Shown here: piece after piece, positions 1-5,974 of the stretch | Position numbering within the stretch: position 1 is the first letter of the stretch | Layout: every line of letters begins with the position of its first letter | DNA from: Candidatus Zhuqueibacterota bacterium | GTDB lineage: Bacteria > Zhuqueibacterota > QNDG01 | DNA length: 6,413 nt | Assembly: GCA_003645915.1 (NCBI GenBank) | Contig: QNDG01000092.1 | Coordinates: 1 to 6,413 of the forward strand | Direction: 5' to 3' | The notes under the pieces: model-generated | Databases searched by the model: none | Seen by the model: only the letters and a program-made list of their open reading frames with translations | Told to the model about the DNA's origin: nothing | Translations under genes and position numbers: made by a program

Positions 1-150
1 ATAAATAATCCATATGCTTTCGAAAACAAATCTGCAGCAATGCATTTTAAAAATTTACCTCTCAGGCTGTTTTTATTAATAAACCGATCCTCCCTCTGTT
101 TACTAAATATAACCCTAAAATTAATACTTATCAAGGTTTTCGGTTAACTT

Positions 151-180
151 AATTTATTTACATATAAATTATCTTAAGAT
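151..180. other. AT-rich palindromes downstream of the last gene
   Basis: Two adjacent palindromes are visible. At 151-170 AATTTAT and ATAAATT form a seven-pair stem around a six-base loop, and 171-180 is the perfect palindrome ATCTTAAGAT. They lie 24-53 bp past the stop codon of the small 142-residue gene. They could help end or stabilise its transcript, but the stem is purely A/T and no U-tract follows, so this is not a standard intrinsic terminator. The rest of 1-203 is AT-rich and shows no convincing gene. Confidence 0.25.
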
Positions 181-203
181 ACAGATAGGACTGGATAAAT
201 ACT

Positions 204-632
204 TTATAAAATTTTATTATTGGAGCCTTTCGCCGCTTCTTCTGCTGCCTTTGATATTTTTTCCACGGAATCAAGCAATTTGTTAATAAGGTCATTTAAA
301 ACAGGTTTGAGATCCTGAGATATCTCTCCGTAGCCTTTAATGTTATCAGGCTTCATATCCTCAAGCATTTCCCATAATCTGGCTGCACCCGCTCTTATTG
401 CCCACACAGGATCTGTCTCTTTTCTTTTACTTATTCCCAGTTTTTTTCTTGCGCTTTTAAGGGCATTTCCTGCAGATTCTATACTTTCCGTAATATCATA
501 TAAACCAGAAGAATCAGACCTTTTACATGAATTCGCTTTTAGAAGTGCTAAAAACTTATTCAAAGCATTTTCCATCTCATCAAATCCACTTTTTAAAACA
601 CGAATATGATTTTCATTTAAACCTGCTGACAT
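204..632 (-). CDS. Uncharacterised 142-residue helical protein, predicted to belong to the fluoride-riboswitch operon
   Basis: I do not recognise this protein. It has no signal peptide and no membrane segment, is rich in Lys, Glu, Ala and Ser, and reads as mostly alpha-helical. Residues about 8-33 and 44-66 look like amphipathic helices. Residues about 71-92, around DPVWAIRAGAARLWEMLEDM, form a distinctive tryptophan-containing helix, and residues 106-135 form a long amphipathic, coiled-coil-like helix. One cysteine (C36) is present and no catalytic motif is evident. The ATG is 26 bp after the stop of the antiporter gene on the same strand, with no promoter or terminator between, so co-transcription is likely. 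The ribosome site is odd: GGAG lies only 2 nt before the ATG, although TAAG a little further upstream may help. An alternative start is Met20. A soluble cytoplasmic partner or regulator of the antiporter is possible but is pure inference from position. Confidence 0.72.
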   Translation of the reverse strand: MSAGLNENHIRVLKSGFDEMENALNKFLALLKANSCKRSDSSGLYDITESIESAGNALKSARKKLGISKRKETDPVWAIRAGAARLWEMLEDMKPDNIKGYGEISQDLKPVLNDLINKLLDSVEKISKAAEEAAKGSNNKIL

Positions 633-658
633 GTCTCCACTTACCGTTTCATAAAAAC

Positions 659-2335
659 TTACCCCAAAATTCCTCTTTTCTTAAAATCAAACAATTTTTC
701 CTGCAATATCTTTTCAGCTCTGTTGTAATCAACAATTCCCACAACTCTGTCTGTGCTTCTGTCAATCACAACTATCTGCTTTGTTTTCAGTTTTTCCATC
801 TCTCTTAAAAGATCTGAAATTTTATCATCAGGGTATGCAACCATACACGGCTGTTTTGCAACATCGTGGGCAAGAAAAGATTTCCATGTTTTCTGTACTG
901 TGACAACTGGCTTTAAATCTTCAAATAAAACAACACCTTTAAGGGAATCATTTTTATCAACAACAGGGCAGATAAGATAATCGCTTGATGAAAAAGCATG
1001 GAATATATCAGTCAGCTCGTCTGCTTCATTTATCAGAACTGCGTCTGAATCCATTACATCGGCAACATTTATTGATCTTAAAATCATATTATCGTCTGAA
1101 GTTGCTGAATTTTCCAAGCTGTCAATATCTTCTGATATTTCCGATTTAAGCACACGATTACCAACAAAACTGATGGCCCATGCACCTATTGGCGCGGTTA
1201 AAATTATACTGAGAACTGCTATTGCAAGAATTAATTCCCCCGGGGCTGTGTCCATTCCTGCAGCTTTCATTGCCATCAGAGGAGCTCCTCCAATTGCTGC
1301 CTGAACAGTAGCCTTTGGTATATATGATATTACAATAAAAATTCTCTCTTTAATGGAAAAAGGACTTCTTAAAAGGCATGTATATGTGCCTATACTTCGT
1401 GCTATCAGTCCGATACCTATTATAGCACTTCCTGCAAGTCCTGCTTTTAATGCAACATGCACATCAACCTGCGCTCCGACAAGAGTAAAAAGCAGAATTT
1501 CTGCAAAAACCCACACCTTTGACAGCCTTGAAGAGATTTCATGAGCCATGTATTCGTTGCGTTCAAGAATAATTGTCCCCATTGCCATTACTGCAAGAAG
1601 CGCTGCAAAAGGAATAAATTTTTCCATTACAGGTTCCACTGCAACGAGTACAATCGATGCACCTAAGATAATAAGGAGTCTTTTAGTTGCTCTCGGATTA
1701 AATCTGTCAAAAAGCCGGTAAAGCAGCAAACCTGCACCAAGGCCAATACCTATACCAAGAAGAATAGAAACAGGTATGGAAGCGAGTTTTAATGCAATGT
1801 TGACTTTGGCTCCTGTATAAAAACCAATAAGAACGCTGTAAACAACTATTACAAAAACATCATCAACTGAAGATGCTGCAAGAATCAAAGTGGGAATACC
1901 CTGACCTGTCCCCCTTTTTTTCTCAATAAAATGAATCATAAGCGGGACAACAACAGCAGGCGAAACAGCTGCTATTATTGACCCAAGTATTGCAGATTCC
2001 ATATATGTAAGATTTATAAAATGAGGTGCAACAAATGTTATTGTTACTCCCTCAAAAAAAGCAGGAATTGCAGATAAAAGAAGAGCTCTTGAACCTACCC
2101 GTTTTAAAGTCTGTTTGCTAAGCTCAAATCCTGCCCGGAGAAGAATCACTATAAGCGCAATCATACGCAGATCAGACGATACGTCAAGAAGCCCGGGTTT
2201 TAACATGTTCAATGCATAAGGCCCCATAATTGTGCCCACAAAAAGCATTCCCACTAAACCCGGTATATTTATCCTGCGTGCAATCCAGTCAACCAGAAGG
2301 CTGAAAAGAATAAGTTCTGCAAGTCCAAGTGCCAT
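659..2335 (-). CDS. Cation:proton antiporter, NHA/SLC9B-like (CPA2), with C-terminal CBS domain pair
   Basis: This is an inner-membrane antiporter expected to exchange Na+ (or K+/Li+) for H+. Residues 1-395 form about 12-13 hydrophobic segments. Hallmarks of the NHA (SLC9B) branch are LLRAGFEL at 65-72, SPAVVVP at 125-131, the ion-binding aspartate pair D158-D159 in SSVDDV, Arg313, and PKATVQAAIGG at 340-350 with Lys341. An Asp-Asp pair plus this Lys is typical of electrogenic CPA2 exchangers. After a polar linker (about 397-418) come two CBS units, about 420-478 and 488-545, a module that usually binds adenine nucleotides; this suggests gating by an intracellular ligand. The ATG has a good AAAGGA site 6 nt upstream. 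The gene sits directly behind a fluoride riboswitch with a terminator, so its expression is predicted to rise with fluoride. Fluoride riboswitches are known upstream of Na+/H+ antiporters as well as crcB and eriC. The family call is firm; ion specificity and any direct role in fluoride export are unknown. Confidence 0.93.
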   Translation of the reverse strand: MALGLAELILFSLLVDWIARRINIPGLVGMLFVGTIMGPYALNMLKPGLLDVSSDLRMIALIVILLRAGFELSKQTLKRVGSRALLLSAIPAFFEGVTITFVAPHFINLTYMESAILGSIIAAVSPAVVVPLMIHFIEKKRGTGQGIPTLILAASSVDDVFVIVVYSVLIGFYTGAKVNIALKLASIPVSILLGIGIGLGAGLLLYRLFDRFNPRATKRLLIILGASIVLVAVEPVMEKFIPFAALLAVMAMGTIILERNEYMAHEISSRLSKVWVFAEILLFTLVGAQVDVHVALKAGLAGSAIIGIGLIARSIGTYTCLLRSPFSIKERIFIVISYIPKATVQAAIGGAPLMAMKAAGMDTAPGELILAIAVLSIILTAPIGAWAISFVGNRVLKSEISEDIDSLENSATSDDNMILRSINVADVMDSDAVLINEADELTDIFHAFSSSDYLICPVVDKNDSLKGVVLFEDLKPVVTVQKTWKSFLAHDVAKQPCMVAYPDDKISDLLREMEKLKTKQIVVIDRSTDRVVGIVDYNRAEKILQEKLFDFKKRGILG

Positions 2336-2341
2336 ATAAAA

Positions 2342-2347
2342 TCCTTT
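2342..2347 (-). promoter_or_regulatory. Ribosome binding site of the antiporter gene
   Basis: AAAGGA on the minus strand lies 6 nt before the ATG, a near-ideal spacing that supports the chosen start. It is about 28 nt downstream of the riboswitch terminator U-tract and outside the aptamer, which argues for control by transcription termination rather than by hiding this site. Confidence 0.7.
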
Positions 2348-2374
2348 AAGTTAAATTAAATCCAATTTTCGGAT

Positions 2375-2408
2375 AAAAAAAATCCTGCCGGAAAAAATCC
2401 GTACAGGA
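2375..2408 (-). terminator. Intrinsic terminator forming the riboswitch expression platform
   Basis: On the minus strand UCCUG (2408-2404) pairs with CAGGA (2387-2383). Inside this, CGGA pairs with UCCG around a loop of five U, with a U-G pair and a bulged A between the two helices. Eight consecutive U follow at 2382-2375. This is a standard rho-independent layout inside the 5' leader of the antiporter gene. The first three bases of its 5' arm (UCC, 2408-2406) are also the 3' end of the riboswitch pseudoknot strand GACUCC. Fluoride-stabilised pseudoknot and terminator should therefore compete, giving read-through when ligand is bound. Confidence 0.8.
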
Positions 2409-2456
2409 GTCATCAGCCCGGAAACGAGCGTTTAAGGGTGAACCCCATACCCTTCA
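2402..2456 (-). promoter_or_regulatory. Fluoride riboswitch aptamer (crcB motif)
   Basis: Read on the minus strand, AAGGGU (2454-2449) and ACCCUU (2439-2434) form P1 around the loop AUGGGGUUC. The UAAAC junction follows, then GCUCG/CGGGC form a second stem capped by UUUC, and then GCUGAUGACUCC. GGGGUU in the first loop can pair with GACUCC (2411-2406) as the pseudoknot, using two G-U pairs. The order and the conserved words AUGG, GUUC, AAAC and GCUGAUG..CUCCU match the crcB motif, whose ligand is fluoride held by Mg2+ ions. Small departures are U in place of the usual G before AUGG and two extra bases (UG) before the terminal UAC. A terminator follows directly and the antiporter gene lies downstream, both expected for a genetic ON switch. 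Confidence 0.9.
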
Positions 2457-2463
2457 AATCGAT

Positions 2464-2494
2464 ATAAAAAGCAAAAACAAATGATAAAAAGCAA
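2464..2494. repeat. Two 11-bp direct repeats, 20-bp period, in the riboswitch leader
   Basis: ATAAAAAGCAA occurs exactly at 2464-2474 and 2484-2494 on the plus strand (TTGCTTTTTAT on the coding strand), two helical turns apart. The pair lies between the proposed promoter and the aptamer. It may be a simple low-complexity duplication or a site for a DNA-binding protein. Confidence 0.4.
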
Positions 2495-2501
2495 GAAAAA
2501 T

Positions 2502-2531
2502 ATTATAAAACCCGTAAAAACTTTACAACAA
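2502..2531 (-). promoter_or_regulatory. Predicted sigma70-type promoter for the riboswitch-antiporter operon
   Basis: On the minus strand a perfect TATAAT (2507-2502) is preceded by TTGTTG (2531-2526) with an 18-bp spacer. Transcription would begin near 2495, about 40 nt before the aptamer, leaving the whole riboswitch in the transcript. A TATATC at 2466-2461 is a weaker alternative that would start at the edge of P1 and is less likely. In AT-rich DNA such boxes also occur by chance. Confidence 0.55.
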
Positions 2532-2550
2532 TAAAGCCAGTTGTTACTAA

Positions 2551-2688
2551 CCTGAATAATTCATAAAACTGAGTATTAAGCTCTAAACCATCACATTAAT
2601 AAAAACTTAGTTCTAAAATTTGATTTTCTGTAAATTGTTGTAATTAAAGCCATTAGGTGTTTTTTCTGAGTTCTTATGAATAATCCAG
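2551..2688. repeat. Possible MITE-like inverted-repeat element
   Basis: The plus-strand segment 2552-2573 (starting CTGAATAATTCATAA) and the reverse complement of 2666-2688 (starting CTGGATTATTCATAA) agree at 19 of 22 positions with one gap. ACTAA occurs directly outside the right end (2689-2693) and one base outside the left end (2546-2550), as expected for a 5-bp target duplication. The 90 bp between the repeats code for nothing. This fits a small non-autonomous element of about 138 bp, but in AT-rich DNA chance similarity or a transcript hairpin cannot be excluded. It ends about 20 bp upstream of the -35 box of the riboswitch promoter. Confidence 0.3.
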
Positions 2689-2776
2689 ACTAAAAAAATA
2701 TCCGGCTTGTATCTGGTAATGAAACAAGGTCTCGTACCAATTATTTACTTTTTATAAAATTAACATTCAAGTAATG

Positions 2777-4267
2777 CTATAGTGCCAGTATTCTGATAAT
2801 GAGAAAATATCCGAAAAAAGTAATTACAATAATACTTAAGACATTAAACCAGATCCCCGCTCTGACCATTTGTCCTATTTTAATTTTATTTGAGCCGAAT
2901 ACAATGGCATTAGGCGGTGTTGCAACGGGCAGCATAAAAGCACAGCTTGCGGAAACTGCCGCAGGTACTGTAAGAAGCAGCGGGTTAAGACCCAATCCTG
3001 TTGAAGCTGCATAAAGAACAGGCACAAAAGTAACTGTAGTTGCAGTGTTGCTTGTCAGTTCCGTGAGCAATACCATAACCGCAGTAACAATTCCAACGAT
3101 AATTAAAACAGGAAGGCTTCCAATGGTTCCAACCCTTGTTCCGATAAACAAACTAACTCCGTTACTCTGAAGCGCTGAGGCGAGACTTAATCCTCCTCCG
3201 AAAAGCAAAAGAACACCCCAGGGCAACTTGGATGCGGTATCCCAGTTCATTGTGTATAGTTTCTCTTTTCTGCTGACAGGAATCAAAAAAAGTAAGAGAG
3301 CTCCGAAAATCGCAATACCGGAATCCGTAAGACCGGAAAAAGGTTGTACATGTGCAATTGTAATTTTATTTACAAGAGGACGGACTATCCATAAAACAGC
3401 AGTAACAGAAAAGATTATAAGCGTATTCCATTCTCCTTTTGACATGGATCCGAGATTTTTATACTCTTCTGCACAAACAGAGCCTGAAAAATTAATTTTT
3501 TCATTATTTGTTTTAAAAAGAATTTTGGTTAATACAAACCATACTACAGGAAGTAAAATTAAAACAAGGGGAACGCCAACAAGCATCCATCTTACAAAAC
3601 TTATTTCCATCCCGGCCTGCTCCTTCAAAAAAGAGGCCAGAAAAAGATTTGGGGGAGTTCCGATAAGAGTCCCTATTCCTCCGATTGATGCGGAATATGC
3701 CACACCAAGAAGAAGGGCTGCATTAAAATTATTCTCCTGTCCGGCTTTTTTTTCAATCAATGCAACAACACTTATTGCTATTGGAAGAATCATCATTGTT
3801 GTGGCTGTATTTGATACCCACATACTTAAAAAAGCGGTTACACCCATAAATCCACCGATTATTGCAGCAGGCTTTGTTCCCGAATATTTCAACGCAAAAA
3901 GAGCTATTCTTTTGTGCAGGTTCCATCTTTCCATTGATTTTGCAATGATAAATCCTCCGAGGAAAAGATATATGAGGTGATGCCCGTAAGGAGCTGCTGC
4001 TGCTTTTGCACTTGCAACTCCTGTGAGAGGGAAAAGCAGAAGTGGCAGCAAAGCAGTTGCGTAAATTGAAATTGCCTCTGTCATCCACCAGACTGCCATA
4101 AGAATACCTATGGCAGCTGCAGCTCTTCCCGCTGTTGTAAATTCAATTATTTTCCCGGTTTGTTCCTTATATTCTGCAGGTAAAAGATAAAAAACGAGAA
4201 GCGCCACAACAGGTCCCAATATTTTCCCTGCTTCAGGTAAATTCGCAAAAGAGACATCTCTTTTCAT
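2777..4267 (-). CDS. DASS/SLC13-family sodium:dicarboxylate (divalent anion) symporter
   Basis: This inner-membrane secondary transporter is expected to import C4-dicarboxylates or related anions with Na+. At 496 residues it has family length and is hydrophobic throughout. The family's two-repeat design is visible: SNTATT at 152-157 and again at 406-411 are the paired Ser-Asn-Thr substrate and sodium sites. GIGTLIGTPPN (197-207) and SCAFMLPVATPPNAIVFG (441-458) are the matching loops, the second fitting the classic family signature. Roughly 11-13 membrane segments are separated by a polar stretch at about 253-280. The ATG has GGAG 8 nt upstream (4279-4276) and the stop is TAG. Substrate (succinate/malate/fumarate, citrate or sulfate) cannot be read from the sequence, though the double SNT motif favours a Na+-coupled carboxylate carrier. 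The gene is flanked by gaps of about 390 and 440 bp, so it is probably transcribed alone or by read-through from galK. Confidence 0.92.
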   Translation of the reverse strand: MKRDVSFANLPEAGKILGPVVALLVFYLLPAEYKEQTGKIIEFTTAGRAAAAIGILMAVWWMTEAISIYATALLPLLLFPLTGVASAKAAAAPYGHHLIYLFLGGFIIAKSMERWNLHKRIALFALKYSGTKPAAIIGGFMGVTAFLSMWVSNTATTMMILPIAISVVALIEKKAGQENNFNAALLLGVAYSASIGGIGTLIGTPPNLFLASFLKEQAGMEISFVRWMLVGVPLVLILLPVVWFVLTKILFKTNNEKINFSGSVCAEEYKNLGSMSKGEWNTLIIFSVTAVLWIVRPLVNKITIAHVQPFSGLTDSGIAIFGALLLFLIPVSRKEKLYTMNWDTASKLPWGVLLLFGGGLSLASALQSNGVSLFIGTRVGTIGSLPVLIIVGIVTAVMVLLTELTSNTATTVTFVPVLYAASTGLGLNPLLLTVPAAVSASCAFMLPVATPPNAIVFGSNKIKIGQMVRAGIWFNVLSIIVITFFGYFLIIRILAL

Positions 4268-4291
4268 TTAAATTTCTCCGTTAATATTTAC

Positions 4292-4303
4292 TGATTACAA
4301 ATC
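4292..4303. promoter_or_regulatory. Possible operator half, copy near the symporter start
   Basis: TGATTACAAATC lies 25 bp before the symporter ATG. It differs at one base from TGATTACTAATC, found within the palindrome at 4540-4552. Two near-copies in the same leader suggest a regulator site, though AT-rich chance matches are possible. Confidence 0.2.
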
Positions 4304-4539
4304 GGGCAGATAAATAAATATAATATTTTTTTATTCTTTTACCATAAAAAATCAAATGCCAGGGGAATTTATTTTTTCTATTGGACAGTACTTTTTTTAT
4401 ATAAAACTTAATACTTAATTTTCTTCCACACAGACGCCTGCAATAATAAAAGTTAAAGAGATATACACCTTTTAAATAATTTAAATGGAATATTTTTATG
4501 GATTTGTTATAATCATAAAACTATTTAATGATTTTTGCA

Positions 4540-4552
4540 TGATTACTAATCA
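4540..4552. promoter_or_regulatory. 13-bp palindrome in the symporter leader, possible operator
   Basis: TGATTA-C-TAATCA is a perfect inverted repeat with a one-base centre, about 270 bp upstream of the symporter start and 100 bp past the galK stop. Its first 12 bases recur with one change at 4292-4303. Size and symmetry fit a dimeric repressor or activator site; no specific regulator can be named. Confidence 0.25.
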
Positions 4553-4654
4553 GCTTAGCAATGAAGCGGAAAACTGTAAATTTATGATTCGGATTTTATT
4601 ATAATCAAATTCAAATTAAAGGCTTATTCATAATTCGCAATTTTAAACAGAATA

Positions 4655-5947
4655 TTACATTAAGGGATTAATAAACAACGCTCCCAGGTCTCTTACCTTA
4701 AGATTATATACAGCTCCCTTCCCAAAATATTTTTCCATATAATCAATATAATCCTGGACATAATCTGTCTGAATAAACGCCTGAATTGTACCGGCAAAAC
4801 CTCCCCCGTGTACTCTGCATGCACCACTTCCGGTTCTTCTAATAAAATCTTCACTTAATGCAAGAGCTAAAGACATGCTCTGGTCTTCAACATTGTGAGT
4901 TGAATAAATATTCTGAAGGTATTTAAAAGACGAATCTCCCGATTCATTTACAATTTGGAGAAATCGGTCTATATCTTTGCTCCTCAGCGCTTCTACCTGA
5001 TTTGCTACCCTGTCATTCTCATTTAAAAAATGCAATGCCCTTAATAAAGCTCTGTCGCTTAATGATTCCCTGATTTGATTAAAAGAGGATAAAATTTGAT
5101 CAATTGAAACTTCCCGCAGAACCTCTTTTCCAAAGAATCGTGCGACCTGCTTCATCTCTCCGGGAATGGAAGCATAATCCTCAGTAAGATCAGCATGATT
5201 TCCACCTGTATTTACTATCAGCACACGATAATTGTAATCTGCAAAGTCGAACTGTACTTTTTCCAGTACAGGATTTTCAGGATCTTTGAAATCTATTGTA
5301 ATAATTCCGCCTACAGAACACGCAGTTTGATCCATTAAGCCGCAGGGTTTTCCGAAATAGACATTCTCTGCATACTGCCCGATTTTCGCCAGAGTTACAG
5401 GATCAACAGAATTATCATTAAAAAGCGTGTTTAAAATCGTACCTATCAAAATTTCTATTACTGCTGAAGAGCTTAAACCAGAACCAACAAGAACATCGCT
5501 CTGCATGAATCCGATAAACCCACTCGTTTTATATCCAAGTTTTGTAAATTTTGAACAAATTCCCCTGATAAGTGCTGAAGTTGTACCTTGCTCCTCTTTT
5601 CTCGGCTCAGAAGTCTGCAGATCAACAATAAACGGTTTTTCATATCCCTGGGAGTACAGAACAATTTCATTGTTATCTGCAGGCACTGCTGCACAAATGG
5701 CATCAAGATTAACAGAAGAAGCAATAACTCTTCCACGATTATGATCAGTGTGGTTTCCTCCGACCTCTATTCTTCCCGGAACACTGAATAAAAAGGCATC
5801 ATCAGCAGTAATAAAAGGGCTGCAACTATTAACAAAATTCAAATATCTTTTTGTCTGATAATCTAAATCGTGCTGTGTACTTCCGTAAATCTGCCCGACA
5901 AAATCCTTAAATTTTATGCTTTTAACAAATTGCTTTAATTTTTCCAT
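4655..5947 (-). CDS. galK: Galactokinase (GHMP kinase family, GGNHTDH variant)
   Basis: This cytoplasmic kinase phosphorylates alpha-D-galactose at C1 with ATP in the Leloir pathway. The GHMP kinase order is intact. The sugar-binding signature PGRIEVGGNHTDH is at 57-69, with the conserved Arg59, His66 and Asp68. The ATP loop VGSGLSSSA is at 154-162, the catalytic Asp206 is in GLMDQ (203-207), and the third motif, GSGACRVHGGGFAGT, is at 373-387. At 430 residues it is longer than the E. coli enzyme (382). The signature has Asn65 where classical galactokinases have Glu (GEHTDY); this GGNHTDH form is, from memory, shared by a clade found in Clostridia and Spirochaetes. The ATG is fixed by an in-frame TGA two codons upstream; GGGGTGG, 9 nt before it, is a modest ribosome site. 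The gene begins 27 bp after galM on the same strand, so the two form an operon. Another GHMP sugar kinase is possible, but the galM linkage strongly favours galactokinase. Confidence 0.92.
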   Translation of the reverse strand: MEKLKQFVKSIKFKDFVGQIYGSTQHDLDYQTKRYLNFVNSCSPFITADDAFLFSVPGRIEVGGNHTDHNRGRVIASSVNLDAICAAVPADNNEIVLYSQGYEKPFIVDLQTSEPRKEEQGTTSALIRGICSKFTKLGYKTSGFIGFMQSDVLVGSGLSSSAVIEILIGTILNTLFNDNSVDPVTLAKIGQYAENVYFGKPCGLMDQTACSVGGIITIDFKDPENPVLEKVQFDFADYNYRVLIVNTGGNHADLTEDYASIPGEMKQVARFFGKEVLREVSIDQILSSFNQIRESLSDRALLRALHFLNENDRVANQVEALRSKDIDRFLQIVNESGDSSFKYLQNIYSTHNVEDQSMSLALALSEDFIRRTGSGACRVHGGGFAGTIQAFIQTDYVQDYIDYMEKYFGKGAVYNLKVRDLGALFINPLM

Positions 5948-5956
5948 ACTTCACAT

Positions 5957-5963
5957 CCACCCC
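5957..5963 (-). promoter_or_regulatory. Ribosome binding site of galK
   Basis: GGGGTGG on the minus strand sits 9 nt before the galK ATG, inside the 27-bp galM-galK gap. It is only a partial match to the usual GGAGG, but it is the only purine-rich candidate and supports independent translation of galK from a shared transcript. Confidence 0.45.
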
Positions 5964-5974
5964 GTCAAAACCAA

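Larger units (their letters stand above)
2457..2776. other. Intergenic region upstream of the riboswitch
   Basis: This is the gene-free stretch between the end of the symporter gene and the riboswitch aptamer. It holds the predicted promoter, the 11-bp direct repeats and the possible inverted-repeat element described separately. No ORF has acceptable length or a start site. The symporter gene has no strong terminator here. The best candidate is CTTGT...ACAAG with a 13-base loop, followed eight bases later by seven T near 2693-2699 on the minus strand, and it is weak. Confidence 0.6.
4268..4654. other. Long AT-rich leader/intergenic region between galK and the symporter gene
   Basis: No coding gene is supported in this gap of 387 bp. 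A TATAAT lies at 4603-4598 on the minus strand but has no acceptable -35 box. Other features are a tandem ACTTAAT pair at 4406-4419, the palindrome and repeated motif described separately, and the symporter ribosome site. No strong terminator is seen after galK. The length suggests that the symporter gene has its own regulated promoter. Confidence 0.5.

Noticed and set aside
1..45. Possible start of another minus-strand gene (ATG at 45, 15 codons open to the window edge, GAGAGG upstream)
   Set aside because: The ribosome site is 12 nt away, the peptide (MHCCRFVFESIWIIY) matches nothing I know, and 15 codons without a stop are not significant. A GAGGGAGG at about 89-96 has no start codon at proper spacing either. 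It needs sequence beyond the edge.
641..652. Three-codon minus-strand ORF (ATG AAA CGG TAA) between the antiporter and the small gene
   Set aside because: A frame this short occurs by chance and has no ribosome site of its own.
2402..2456. Reading the leader RNA as a c-di-AMP (ydaO) or other ion-transporter riboswitch
   Set aside because: It is too short for the ydaO fold and lacks its conserved blocks, while the AUGG/GUUC/AAAC/GCUGAUG..CUCCU order fits the fluoride aptamer closely.
2690..2730. Weak hairpin CTTGT...ACAAG followed by seven T as the symporter terminator
   Set aside because: Five base pairs with a 13-base loop, and eight bases between stem and T-run, are too weak to list as a terminator.
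3228..3980. 250-codon open frame on the plus strand opposite the symporter gene
   Set aside because: It is fully antisense to a gene with clear family motifs, lacks a ribosome site, and encodes a protein with no recognisable domain; long antisense frames are common opposite membrane-protein genes.
3753..4088. 111-codon minus-strand frame overlapping the symporter gene in another frame
   Set aside because: It overlaps the membrane segments and the first SNT motif of the symporter and has a low-complexity Ser/Cys/Lys composition typical of an out-of-frame shadow.
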